Assembly: GCA_015265235.1 (NCBI GenBank)
Contig: JABZYJ010000009.1
Coordinates: forward strand, 1 to 27,900
Origin: Selenomonas sp.
Lineage (GTDB): Bacteria; Bacillota; Negativicutes; Selenomonadales; Selenomonadaceae
Direction: 5' to 3'
DNA length: 27,900 bases
Below the pieces are notes generated by a model, which was not told where the DNA came from, searched no databases, and worked only from the letters and a program-made list of their open reading frames with translations. Both the position numbers and the translations under genes were made by a program. Positions 15,771-24,746 of the stretch are shown here, piece after piece; positions within the stretch are counted from its first letter, which is position 1; the number at the start of each line of letters is the position of its first letter.

Positions 15771-16484
15771 TCAGCTTTCCCTCGTCCGCATCGTCAGCGC
15801 AGTCACATGGTTGACGATGCCAAAGAGCGCATACGCCGCAAAAATCGCCGTAAAGACAGCGGGCAAGGCGGCCGTCCGTCCGACATAGAGGATGCCGGCG
15901 AACACGATGAGTGCGACGAGCTTCGATACAAAGTAAATCCGTTCCCCGCCCCCCTTAAAATCCGGGTAGTGGACGTGACTGACCATCAGATAGCCCGTCA
16001 CAGCGACCGCGGCGGGATAAAGAAGCCCATAGTCGGCAGGGTTAATGCCGAGCGAGAGAAAGAGCCACGCCGACATGGCGACGAGATTCCCGCCCGCAGG
16101 AATGGCGAGCCCCATAAAGTAGCCGTGCCCCACATTGGCATTCACATTGAAGCGCGTGAGACGCCACATCCCGCAGAGGGCAAAGCAGATCGCCGCCGCT
16201 GCACCGACGAGCCCGTAGGAGAAGAGTGCCAGTTTCCACGCGAGCAGCGCGGGGGCGATGCCGAATGAGCCGAGGTCGCAGAGGGAGTCCATCTCCTTGC
16301 CGAACTCACTGGAGACGCCGAGCGCACGCGCCACGCGTCCGTCCATGCCGTCCGCGACCAGCGCGAGCAGAATGAAGATCGCCGCCCAGTCAAGATGGCC
16401 TTCTGCTGTTGACAGGATGGAACACATACCAAAGAACAGATTCATCGCCGTACACAGATTCGGCAGAAATCGTCTGTAATTCAT
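15771..16484 (-). CDS. pssA: CDP-diacylglycerol-serine O-phosphatidyltransferase
   Basis: Makes phosphatidylserine from CDP-diacylglycerol and serine in the inner membrane. It carries the complete CDP-alcohol phosphotransferase motif D45-x2-D48-G49-x2-A52-R53-x8-G62-x3-D66-x3-D70, then several hydrophobic helices over 237 residues. It is the integral-membrane, Bacillus-type enzyme, unlike the soluble E. coli type. Serine rather than glycerol-phosphate or inositol as acceptor is inferred from pairing with psd. Its start overlaps the psd stop as ATGA. Confidence 0.95.
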   Translation of the reverse strand: MNYRRFLPNLCTAMNLFFGMCSILSTAEGHLDWAAIFILLALVADGMDGRVARALGVSSEFGKEMDSLCDLGSFGIAPALLAWKLALFSYGLVGAAAAICFALCGMWRLTRFNVNANVGHGYFMGLAIPAGGNLVAMSAWLFLSLGINPADYGLLYPAAVAVTGYLMVSHVHYPDFKGGGERIYFVSKLVALIVFAGILYVGRTAALPAVFTAIFAAYALFGIVNHVTALTMRTRES

Positions 16485-17113
16485 TCGCCTTCAAGCCTCC
16501 CCAGGACAGTCCTGCCGCCCTGCACCTTTTCGCCTTCCCGCACGAGGATCTGCGCCCGCTCAGGCATCACGATCTCAAGGCAGGAGCCGAAGCGGATCAT
16601 GCCGTAGATGTCTCCCTGCTTCATGCGGTCGTCGAGCGTTACCCACGAGACGATGCGCCGCGCGAGGATTCCCGCGATCTGCTTTACCGTGATGCGCAGG
16701 TCGCCGCGGTCAATGCCGATCAGATGGTGTTCATTTTCAAAGCCGACCTCGTCCTTGTAGGCGGGACGAAAACGGCCGCAGTAGTATTTCTGCAGTTTGA
16801 TTTCCCCATTGATCGGACTGCGGTTGACGTGCACGTTAAAGACCGACATGAAGATGACGATCTTGTTGCACGGCTCTCCGACGAAATCATCCACGCCCAC
16901 AGAGGAGATCTCCGTCACCGTGCCGTCGGCAGGCGACAGAATATGATGTTCGTTTTCGGCGATCGTACGTGTCGGGCTGCGGAAGAAATAGGCAAAATAG
17001 CACGCCAGCACGACGAACGGAAGCGCGGCATACGGATGCGCAAAGTATCCAAAAATAACCGCCAAAACGAGTGCGGCGCCGATAAACTTATAGCCCTCAC
17101 TGACAATGACCAC
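16481..17113 (-). CDS. psd: Phosphatidylserine decarboxylase (short, archaeal-related type)
   Basis: Converts phosphatidylserine to phosphatidylethanolamine with a self-generated pyruvoyl group. The 210 residues include two N-terminal hydrophobic segments (about 10-22, 28-44), SPADG (60-64), FNVHVNRSP (92-100) and the processing site RFGSCLEI. Cleavage is expected between G176 and S177, giving the pyruvoyl alpha chain. The short form resembles the PSD-related family found in Firmicutes and archaea, not the E. coli enzyme of about 320 residues. GTG start, 9 nt after AAAGGAGG. It is the first gene behind a strong promoter and is translationally coupled to pssA. Confidence 0.95.
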   Translation of the reverse strand: MVIVSEGYKFIGAALVLAVIFGYFAHPYAALPFVVLACYFAYFFRSPTRTIAENEHHILSPADGTVTEISSVGVDDFVGEPCNKIVIFMSVFNVHVNRSPINGEIKLQKYYCGRFRPAYKDEVGFENEHHLIGIDRGDLRITVKQIAGILARRIVSWVTLDDRMKQGDIYGMIRFGSCLEIVMPERAQILVREGEKVQGGRTVLGRLEGE

Positions 17114-17122
17114 GCAGACACG

Positions 17123-17130
17123 CCTCCTTT
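17123..17130 (-). promoter_or_regulatory. Ribosome binding site for psd (GTG start)
   Basis: AAAGGAGG lies 9 nt before GTG at 17113; no in-frame ATG exists nearby, so it fixes the GTG start. Confidence 0.8.
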
Positions 17131-17139
17131 TTCTCTCAC

Positions 17140-17168
17140 ATTATAATGGAAAGCCTATTCTTTGTCCA
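17140..17168 (-). promoter_or_regulatory. Sigma-A-type promoter of psd-pssA-GT2
   Basis: On the minus strand TGGACA (17163-17168, 5/6 of consensus) is separated by 17 nt from TATAAT (17140-17145, 6/6). Transcription should begin near 17132, leaving about 20 nt of leader before GTG. It lies in the 67-nt gap after the WecG/TagA gene and is the best promoter in the window. Confidence 0.85.
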
Positions 17169-17180
17169 CAGATATGGCTC

Positions 17181-17906
17181 TTATTTTCGCGATGCGTGCA
17201 CTTTCAGGACGAATTTCGGCAGTGCCAGCAGACGGCCTGCACGTTTCGGCTGCATCAGGCCGCGGAAGAGCCATTCCAGTTTTGCCTTCTGCATCCAGTG
17301 CGGTGCGCGCTTCATCACGCCCGCCATGACGTCGAGCGTCCCGCCGACACCGATGGCGACGGGGACGTCGAGCGCTGCGAGATGCGCGGCGATCCACTTC
17401 TCCTGCTTCGGCACACCGAGCGCGACGAGCAGGAGGTCAGGGCGTGCTGCGCGAATCTCCGCGATGATCGCCGCATTGTCCGCAGGGGAAAAGAACCCGT
17501 TGCGCACCCCCACGATCTCGATGCCGGGATAAAGCTGCTCCGCTTTCGCCTTTGCCTTCTCCGCAACGCCGGGCGCTGAGCCGAAGAAGTATACGCGCCG
17601 CCCCTCGGCAGGGGCGCAGCGCAGCAGCTCCTGCGCCAGATCGTAGCCCGCGACGCGCTCGGGCATCGCGTGCCCGAGGTGACGTGCCGCCCAGACTGTC
17701 CCTGCCCCATCGGGCACAACGAGTGCCGACGCATTCAGGATACGGCGCAGCTCCTCATCATGCGTCGCACGCATCAGCATCTCGGCATTCGCCGTCGCAA
17801 CCATAACGCCCGCACGCGTGTCCATGGCACGGCGCACGACATCGACAGCCTCCGCCATTGTGACGGCATCGACATCGACCCCCAGGATATTCACCCGCTC
17901 TGCCAA
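17181..17906 (-). CDS. WecG/TagA/CpsF family glycosyltransferase (GT26)
   Basis: Transfers an N-acetyl-aminosugar, typically ManNAc or its acid, to a polyprenyl-linked intermediate in surface polymer synthesis; peripheral membrane. The 241 residues show ATANAEM (37-43, Thr38) and VPDGAG (64-69, Asp66), matching the catalytic Thr and Asp of TagA. LLVALGVPKQEKW (159-171), GVGGTLDVMAG (186-196) and RAPHWMQKAKLEWLFR (200-215) follow. The TTG start at 17906 is preferred because AAGGAGG lies 8 nt before it, against only 2 nt for the TTG at 17912. The donor sugar and polymer cannot be read from sequence. It stands between a terminator-like hairpin and the psd promoter without an obvious promoter of its own. 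Confidence 0.92.
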   Translation of the reverse strand: MAERVNILGVDVDAVTMAEAVDVVRRAMDTRAGVMVATANAEMLMRATHDEELRRILNASALVVPDGAGTVWAARHLGHAMPERVAGYDLAQELLRCAPAEGRRVYFFGSAPGVAEKAKAKAEQLYPGIEIVGVRNGFFSPADNAAIIAEIRAARPDLLLVALGVPKQEKWIAAHLAALDVPVAIGVGGTLDVMAGVMKRAPHWMQKAKLEWLFRGLMQPKRAGRLLALPKFVLKVHASRK

Positions 17907-17914
17907 GCGCAATT

Positions 17915-17921
17915 CCTCCTT
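17915..17921 (-). promoter_or_regulatory. Ribosome binding site selecting a TTG start
   Basis: AAGGAGG precedes two in-frame TTG codons. Spacing is 2 nt to the first and 8 nt to the second, so the second (17906) should be used. Confidence 0.7.
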
Positions 17922-17931
17922 CTGTCTCGCG

Positions 17932-17960
17932 AAAAGAGAGCGTCCGCATGGGACGCCCTC
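17932..17960 (-). terminator. Hairpin terminator after aspS
   Basis: A 10-bp stem (GAGGGCGTCC / GGACGCTCTC, one G-T wobble) with a CATGC loop is followed by TTTT and then CGCG. It marks the end of fur-hemZ-hisS-aspS. The next gene starts about 25 nt downstream, so read-through probably feeds it. Confidence 0.75.
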
Positions 17961-17981
17961 GAAATGCTTCGTCGTACCGTT

Positions 17982-19790
<1,809 letters not shown>

Positions 19791-19791
19791 C

Positions 19792-21057
19792 TCAGACCTT
19801 CACCTCAGAAATCATCTTTTCTACCAAATGGTCAAGTGCACAGGTCTCCTGCGCACTCTCCGCCATATCGCGCACGAGCGCCGTATGCGCTGCCAGCTCA
19901 TCCTCGCCGAGGATGATGGCATAGCGCGCACCGGATCGATTCGCCTGCTTCATCTGTGCCTTCATGCTGCGTCCCGCGTAGTCCATGAGGGCACGCACAC
20001 CGCCGCACCGCAGCTCATGCAGCAGAGGGAACGCCGCCTTTACCGCCGCATCGCCGAGCGCGATGAGGAAGACATCCGCTGCAGGCGGCTGTGCCGGCAG
20101 GAGATTCTGCTGCTCCAGTGCGAGCAGGACACGCTCCAATCCCGCCGCAAAACCGACGGCGGGGGTGGGATTCCCTCCGAGCTCCTCGACCAGTCCGTCA
20201 TAGCGTCCGCCCCCCGCCACGGCACTCTGTGCACCGAGCGGCGGATAGGCGATCTCGAACGCCGTCCGCGTGTAGTAGTCGAGCCCCCGCACAAGGCGCG
20301 GGTCGAGCTCATAGGAAACGCCTGCCGCCGTCAAATGCTGCTGTACCTGCGCAAAGTGCTCCGTGCAAGCAGGGCATAGGCAGTCCGTAATCGCGGGAGC
20401 TCCCGCCATAAACGGCTGCTCCGCATCCCGCTTGCAGTCGAGGATCCGCAGCGGACTGCGTGTATAACGATCCTTGCAGTCATCGCAGAGCGTGGGCAGA
20501 TATTCCTTAAAGTACGCCTGCAAACGCTCCCGATAGATAGGGCGACAGGCGGGACAGCCGACGGAGTTCAGCTTCAGCGTCAGTCCCGTCAAGCCAAGTG
20601 CCGTCAGAAAATCATACGCGAGGAGAATGACCTCGGCATCCAGCGCAGGGCTCTCCTCGCCGAGCGCCTCCACGCCGAACTGATGAAACTCACGCATCCG
20701 CCCTGCCTGTGGGCGGTCATAGCGAAACATCGATCCGATGTAGAAGAGCTTCTGCAGACCGCCGTCCGCATAGAGTTTGTTTTGCAGATAGGCGCGCACG
20801 GCAGACGCCGTGTTCTCGGGACGCAGCGTCAGACTGCGGTCGCCGCGGTCGGAGAAGGTATACATCTCCTTGTCCACGACATCCGTACCATCGCCGATCC
20901 CACGCTGAAAGAGCTCCGTGTGCTCGAACATCGGCGTGCGGATTTCACCGTAGCCATAGCGGGCACAGAGATCGCGGATCACATGCTCGACATGTGTCCA
21001 CGCACCGACCGCGTCAGGCAGTATATCCTTCGTGCCGCGCGGCGCATTCGTCAGCAT
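19792..21057 (-). CDS. hisS: Histidine-tRNA ligase
   Basis: Class IIa synthetase charging tRNA-His. Key motifs: APRGTKDILP (5-14), motif 2 region FYIGSMFRYDRPQAGR (105-120), REFHQFGVE (122-130), the histidine-specific LVRGLDYYTRTAFE (255-268) and GGGRYDGL (282-289). The C-terminal anticodon domain ends at residue 421. An insertion of about 65 residues before the histidine motif carries Cys pairs at 168/171, 191/194 and 226/228/231, unlike B. subtilis HisRS as I recall it. The start overlaps the hemZ stop as TGATG. The hisS-aspS pair is typical of Firmicutes, but no T-box leader is present. Confidence 0.97.
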   Translation of the reverse strand: MLTNAPRGTKDILPDAVGAWTHVEHVIRDLCARYGYGEIRTPMFEHTELFQRGIGDGTDVVDKEMYTFSDRGDRSLTLRPENTASAVRAYLQNKLYADGGLQKLFYIGSMFRYDRPQAGRMREFHQFGVEALGEESPALDAEVILLAYDFLTALGLTGLTLKLNSVGCPACRPIYRERLQAYFKEYLPTLCDDCKDRYTRSPLRILDCKRDAEQPFMAGAPAITDCLCPACTEHFAQVQQHLTAAGVSYELDPRLVRGLDYYTRTAFEIAYPPLGAQSAVAGGGRYDGLVEELGGNPTPAVGFAAGLERVLLALEQQNLLPAQPPAADVFLIALGDAAVKAAFPLLHELRCGGVRALMDYAGRSMKAQMKQANRSGARYAIILGEDELAAHTALVRDMAESAQETCALDHLVEKMISEVKV

Positions 21058-22562
21058 CAGTGCTGTTCCTCCTCGTATTCCGCGCGCAGAAGCGCACGGC
21101 GTTTTTCAATATAGACGTCAATATCGCGCAGATAGGTCACGAGATCCTTTGCATGAAAGGCAGAGTGCAGGCGTCCGCTGCGCACGCCGATCACCTTTGT
21201 CGCGGCAGCGCCGCCAATGCCGATGATCGTCTGCCGCTCCTCCATGATGCGGATGTTATAGATGCTCTCCGCACCGGGGCGGGCATAGCCGACGTTCTCC
21301 AAATCGCCGCTCATATAGCCCTGCCGATAGAGATAGTAGGGATGGTAGCCCGCCGCACGGACAGCAGCCGTCGCCGCCGCACTCATGCACATCGTCTCCG
21401 CATCGGACGGCAGCGCGACATGCTCCGTCTCCATCATGAGGCGCAGCCGCGAGCCGCGCTTCAGCGCAAGTGCATGGAGCGTAATGTCGTCCGGGCGGAG
21501 GGCTGTCACCGCCGTCATCGTCGCACGGACATCCTCTGCCGTTTCGCCCGGCAGACCGAGGATCACATCCATATTGATGTGCACGTCCATCGACGCACGG
21601 ATGTCCTGCACCATGCGCACAATATCGGACGGCGTATGATGCCGTCCGATGCGCTCAAGCGTCCGCTCCTGCATCGACTGCGGATTGACACTGACACGCG
21701 TCACCCGATATGCCTTCATCGCTGTGATCTTCGCCGCGCTCATGCTGTCGGGACGTCCTGCCTCCACCGTGAACTCACGGACAGAAGATCCATAGAAAGC
21801 ATTATATACCATTTTGAGCATTTCGGCAAAAAAAACATCGGGCAGGCTCGTCGGCGTCCCTCCCCCGATGTAGATACACCCGACGGTCAGCCCCAATGTG
21901 CGCACATCCTCTGCGGCAGCAGCAAGATCACGCGCGAGCACATCCATAAATGCACGCAGCGTATTCTCCCCCGGCAGGAGATGCGAAGGAAAGGAACAGT
22001 AGAGGCAGCGCGAAAGGCAGAACGGAATGCCGACATAGACCCCCACCGTCCGCGCATCCTCATGCGCGAGAAACGGCAGCTGACGCACGGCGACCTCCGC
22101 CAAGAGACGCGCCTTCTCCGCGCTGCAGAAATAATCCTCCTGCAATCGCTGCACGGCAGCGTCGGGCGTCATACCGCCCCGCAGCCAGCGGTGCACAATC
22201 TTCGTCGGACGCACCCCGTGCAGGATGCCCCACGGGGCAGGCGGCAGGCCAAAACGAACACGGAAAAACTCGTAGAGATTCCGCTTGATCGTGCGGTGCA
22301 CCGCTGCACGCGGCAGTTCATCCGTGCGCCCCGCAGAGGAGAACGAAAGGCGCTCACAGCGCCCATCCAGCGCATAGAGCCAGACCTCCGTCATAACAGA
22401 AGGCGGCTCACTGCCCGACGGCCGGTTCACCACCGACAGCTGGGCGTAATCCGCCTCTCCTGCTTTTCCGACGATCTCCACCTTGAAGAGGTTCAGCACC
22501 TCATGCACAACCTTGACAATGACCTCGCTGGGATGATTGATGGTGAGCGATCGTATTTTCAC
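21057..22562 (-). CDS. hemZ: HemZ-type radical SAM coproporphyrinogen dehydrogenase
   Basis: Oxygen-independent coproporphyrinogen III oxidase-like enzyme of haem synthesis, or a related haem-handling protein; the exact activity of HemZ is less certain than that of HemN. The N-terminal HemZ-specific region is about 1-165. The radical SAM core follows, with C182-x3-C186-x2-C189 and a GGGTPT glycine motif near 250. The frame is open 48 codons upstream inside fur. The GTG at 22562 was chosen because it overlaps the fur stop as GTGA and yields 501 residues, the length of B. subtilis HemZ. The ribosome site (GGAG about 14 nt away) is poor, suggesting coupling to fur translation. Confidence 0.93.
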   Translation of the reverse strand: MKIRSLTINHPSEVIVKVVHEVLNLFKVEIVGKAGEADYAQLSVVNRPSGSEPPSVMTEVWLYALDGRCERLSFSSAGRTDELPRAAVHRTIKRNLYEFFRVRFGLPPAPWGILHGVRPTKIVHRWLRGGMTPDAAVQRLQEDYFCSAEKARLLAEVAVRQLPFLAHEDARTVGVYVGIPFCLSRCLYCSFPSHLLPGENTLRAFMDVLARDLAAAAEDVRTLGLTVGCIYIGGGTPTSLPDVFFAEMLKMVYNAFYGSSVREFTVEAGRPDSMSAAKITAMKAYRVTRVSVNPQSMQERTLERIGRHHTPSDIVRMVQDIRASMDVHINMDVILGLPGETAEDVRATMTAVTALRPDDITLHALALKRGSRLRLMMETEHVALPSDAETMCMSAAATAAVRAAGYHPYYLYRQGYMSGDLENVGYARPGAESIYNIRIMEERQTIIGIGGAAATKVIGVRSGRLHSAFHAKDLVTYLRDIDVYIEKRRALLRAEYEEEQH

Positions 22563-23041
22563 GCTTTTTTCTGCTTCTCCCGGCACTTCTTGCAGATGCC
22601 GAAGAACTTCGCCTGATGATTCTCCACCAAGAAGCCCGTCTTTTCGAGAATATCCTGTTCCAGATGATCGAGCATATCCTCCTCGAACTCCGAGATCTCC
22701 TTGCACTCCGTGCAGATGAGATGATGATGGAAGTGCTGGTTCGGGTCGATCGGATTCAGCTCGTAGGAATACGAGCCCTTGTTGCGCTTGTCGAACTCCT
22801 TGCCGAACTCGATCTTCTGCAGAATGCCGAGCGAGACCAGAATCTCCAGACTGCGATAGACCGTCGCGAGTCCGATCTCCGACTCCGTCCCGCGCAGAAT
22901 ATCATAGATCTTCTCCGCGCTCAGATGCTCGCTCGGATGATCCAAAATGACCTGCAGGACAATCTGCCGCTGCGGCGTCATCTTGCGCTGTGTCGCCTGC
23001 AGGCGCTTCTTCAGGTCTTCCATGGTATATGTCTCTGCCAT
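22559..23041 (-). CDS. fur: Fur-family metal-dependent repressor
   Basis: DNA-binding regulator of the Fur/PerR/Zur family; dimeric, metal-activated. The winged helix (about 10-85) has the recognition helix at GLATVYRSLEIL (57-68). The metal and dimer domain has HFHHHLICTEC (103-113), with the structural zinc pairs C110/C113 and C150/C153. The 160-residue length is normal. The start at 23041 (MAETYT) has AGGGGG 7 nt upstream; the open frame reaches 11 codons further. Fur itself is favoured by the His-rich FHHHLIC motif and by the downstream haem gene, but Zur or PerR cannot be excluded. It heads a unit with hemZ, hisS and aspS. Confidence 0.92.
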   Translation of the reverse strand: MAETYTMEDLKKRLQATQRKMTPQRQIVLQVILDHPSEHLSAEKIYDILRGTESEIGLATVYRSLEILVSLGILQKIEFGKEFDKRNKGSYSYELNPIDPNQHFHHHLICTECKEISEFEEDMLDHLEQDILEKTGFLVENHQAKFFGICKKCREKQKKA

Positions 23042-23070
23042 ATCTCTTCCCCCTCGATCCACCAAGTGGG

Positions 23071-23111
23071 TCACAATGTATTATCACAATCAATGAGAAT
23101 AGTATATCACA
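23071..23111 (-). promoter_or_regulatory. Promoter and possible operator region of fur
   Basis: The 148-nt A+T-rich gap before fur holds two extended -10 candidates on the minus strand. They are TGATATACT (-10 at 23101-23106) and TGTGATAAT just downstream of it. No clear -35 is seen. TGTGA occurs three times in the same direction (23071-75, 23084-88, 23107-11). TGATAAT with a degenerate ATTGTGA partner resembles half of a Fur box. Autoregulation is plausible but not shown. A 7-bp imperfect hairpin (23056-23072) lies just before the ribosome site. Confidence 0.45.
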
Positions 23112-23135
23112 GTGCACAAGTTTTTACCATAGTTT

Positions 23136-23186
23136 ATGAAGATATGGTTTTATGATAAATGTCGCAGACAAGACGATGAAGATATG
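23136..23186. repeat. Pair of 11-bp direct repeats
   Basis: ATGAAGATATG occurs at 23136-23146 and again at 23176-23186, 40 bp apart, between pepD and the fur promoter. The spacing is near four helical turns. Function unknown; two short copies may be chance. Confidence 0.4.
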
Positions 23187-23189
23187 CCC

Positions 23190-24635
23190 TCACTCCGCGA
23201 TGCGGCGCAGCGTCTCCATGAGGAGTTTTGCCTCGGGGACGATCGCCGCGATTTCGATGCGCTCCTCGGGCGTATGGATGCCGTGTGCCGTCACGCCGAC
23301 AGACACCATGTCGAGCGCAGGGTTCTTCGATGCGTGCCAGCTCGTCTCAAGCCCCGCATGGATGCTCTCGATCTTCATCGGTGTACCGCCGTTCTGTGCC
23401 GCATAGACCTCCGCCATGATCGTACGCAGTTTGCTCTTGGGGTTCTCACGCCATGCAGGAGATGCCGTTCCAACGACGAGGGAAAAGCCCGTCAATGCCG
23501 CCAGCGTCTCCGCCTCACAGACGATCTCGTCCAGCCGCTCATTGACCGAGGAGCGCGGGAAGAACGCGACGTGCACCTCGTTCTCATCCATGCGGACAAC
23601 GCCGAGATTTGCCGAGGTCTCCACTCCGCCCGTCTGCGTGTGTGTCATGGCATGAACCCCCGTGCGCAGGAGGACAAGGAGGTCGATGAGGGCGTGCTGT
23701 TCCTCTGCGCTGATGACGCGCCCCGCCTCATGTGCGGGATGCAGCGTAAATTTCATCGCGGGATCGGCCTCGCCATAGATGGCATGAAAGCGTTTCTCCT
23801 CCGCCGCCAGCAGACGGGCAATGCTGCGCTCATCCATCGCCGTGCGGACGATTGCCTCTGCCGTCGGCGGGATCGCGTTGCGCGCCGTTCCGCCCGTGAG
23901 GGAAACGAGTTCCACGTCCCCCTCCTGTGCCAGCGCGTGAAGTGCCAGTGCCAGCGTGCGAATCGCATTGCCGCGCCCGTCGCCGATGCGTTCGCCCGAG
24001 TGACCGCCGCGCAGCCCCTCAGCCGTAATGCGATAGGCGGGCAGATCGGATTCCTTTCGCGTCAGCGCACGCGTATAGTCGAGATTGACACTGCCCGCAC
24101 TGCCGACCGTCATGATGTGATAGTCCTCCGAGTCGCAGTTGATCAGGTACTGTGCATTCTTCAGATGATCTGCCGAAAGATGCCGCGCCCCCGTCATCCC
24201 CTGTTCCTCATCCACCGTGATGATGGCGCGCAGCGGACCATGTTCCTCTGTGCACTGCATTGCCGTCAGGATCTCCGCCACACCGATGCCGTCGTCTCCG
24301 CCAAGGCTCGTCCCATCCGCCGTGAGATACTCCGCCGTCCGCTGCATCTTGATCGGATCGGTCAGCGGGTCATAGGAAACGCCCGGCTCAGCCACACAGA
24401 CCATGTCCATGTGTCCCTGCAGGATCGTGCGCGGTGCATTCTCCTTCCCCTTCGTCGCAGGAAGCTCCGCGATGATATTGAAGTGCTCATCCTGCGTTAC
24501 CGTGCAGCCAATCTCCTCAAAGTGTTTTTTCAGATAGTCACTGACCGCCTTCTCGTGCCCCGAAGGACGCGGGATATGCGTCAGTGCCTCGAACTCCGAA
24601 ATGACCTTTTCCAGCAGCTTTGCATCATCCATCAT
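23190..24635 (-). CDS. pepD: Aminoacyl-histidine dipeptidase (PepD, M20C)
   Basis: Cytosolic dizinc peptidase that cleaves Xaa-His and many other dipeptides. Metal and catalytic motifs: GHMDMV (74-79, H75, D77), GGDDG (112-116), VDEEQG (141-146, general base Glu143), INCDSED (about 164-170) and the C-terminal AHGIHTPEE near 455. The lid/dimerisation domain occupies about 185-380. The 481-residue length is typical. Tandem ATGs at 24635 and 24632 follow GGGAGGA by 4 and 7 nt; either may be used. It stands alone between its own promoter and the fur gap. No clear terminator follows it. Confidence 0.95.
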   Translation of the reverse strand: MMDDAKLLEKVISEFEALTHIPRPSGHEKAVSDYLKKHFEEIGCTVTQDEHFNIIAELPATKGKENAPRTILQGHMDMVCVAEPGVSYDPLTDPIKMQRTAEYLTADGTSLGGDDGIGVAEILTAMQCTEEHGPLRAIITVDEEQGMTGARHLSADHLKNAQYLINCDSEDYHIMTVGSAGSVNLDYTRALTRKESDLPAYRITAEGLRGGHSGERIGDGRGNAIRTLALALHALAQEGDVELVSLTGGTARNAIPPTAEAIVRTAMDERSIARLLAAEEKRFHAIYGEADPAMKFTLHPAHEAGRVISAEEQHALIDLLVLLRTGVHAMTHTQTGGVETSANLGVVRMDENEVHVAFFPRSSVNERLDEIVCEAETLAALTGFSLVVGTASPAWRENPKSKLRTIMAEVYAAQNGGTPMKIESIHAGLETSWHASKNPALDMVSVGVTAHGIHTPEERIEIAAIVPEAKLLMETLRRIAE

Positions 24636-24662
24636 AAATTCCTCCCATCAAAATTCCTTCCT

Positions 24663-24671
24663 ATTATAGCA
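24663..24671 (-). promoter_or_regulatory. Extended -10 promoter of pepD
   Basis: TGCTATAAT on the minus strand is a perfect extended -10 (TATAAT at 24663-24668). It begins only 8 nt after the T-tract of the preceding terminator. The expected -35 position falls in the terminator stem and has no consensus. The start codon lies about 28 nt downstream of the -10. Confidence 0.75.
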
Positions 24672-24679
24672 CAGAATGC

Positions 24680-24727
24680 AAAAAATGGGGCTGCTGCATG
24701 AAGTGACAAACTTCGTGCAACAGCCCC
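24680..24727 (-). terminator. Strong intrinsic terminator of the ABC-FMN operon
   Basis: Arms of 17 nt (24711-24727 and 24687-24703) pair with one mismatch and one G-T wobble around a 7-nt loop. They are followed by ATTTTTTG. It lies 19 nt after the lipoprotein stop and is the clearest terminator in the window. Confidence 0.93.
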
Positions 24728-24746
24728 TATGCCATATTCGTCTCTT

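Noticed and set aside
14315..15814. 499-codon plus-strand frame opposite the GT2 gene
   Set aside because: Antisense to a gene with intact GT2 motifs; the product is charged, Arg-rich and unrecognisable.
20980..21060. T-box leader before hisS
   Set aside because: hisS overlaps the hemZ stop and has no upstream non-coding space, so no leader structure is possible.
20709..22616. 635-codon plus-strand frame opposite hisS/hemZ
   Set aside because: Antisense shadow of two well-supported genes; low-complexity Arg/His-rich product without motifs.
22559..22706. Long N-terminal form of HemZ starting inside fur
   Set aside because: It adds 48 residues with no similarity to HemZ. The GTGA overlap start gives the usual 501-residue length.
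23136..24701. 521-codon plus-strand frame opposite pepD
   Set aside because: Covers pepD almost exactly on the other strand; same compositional artefact and no ribosome site seen.
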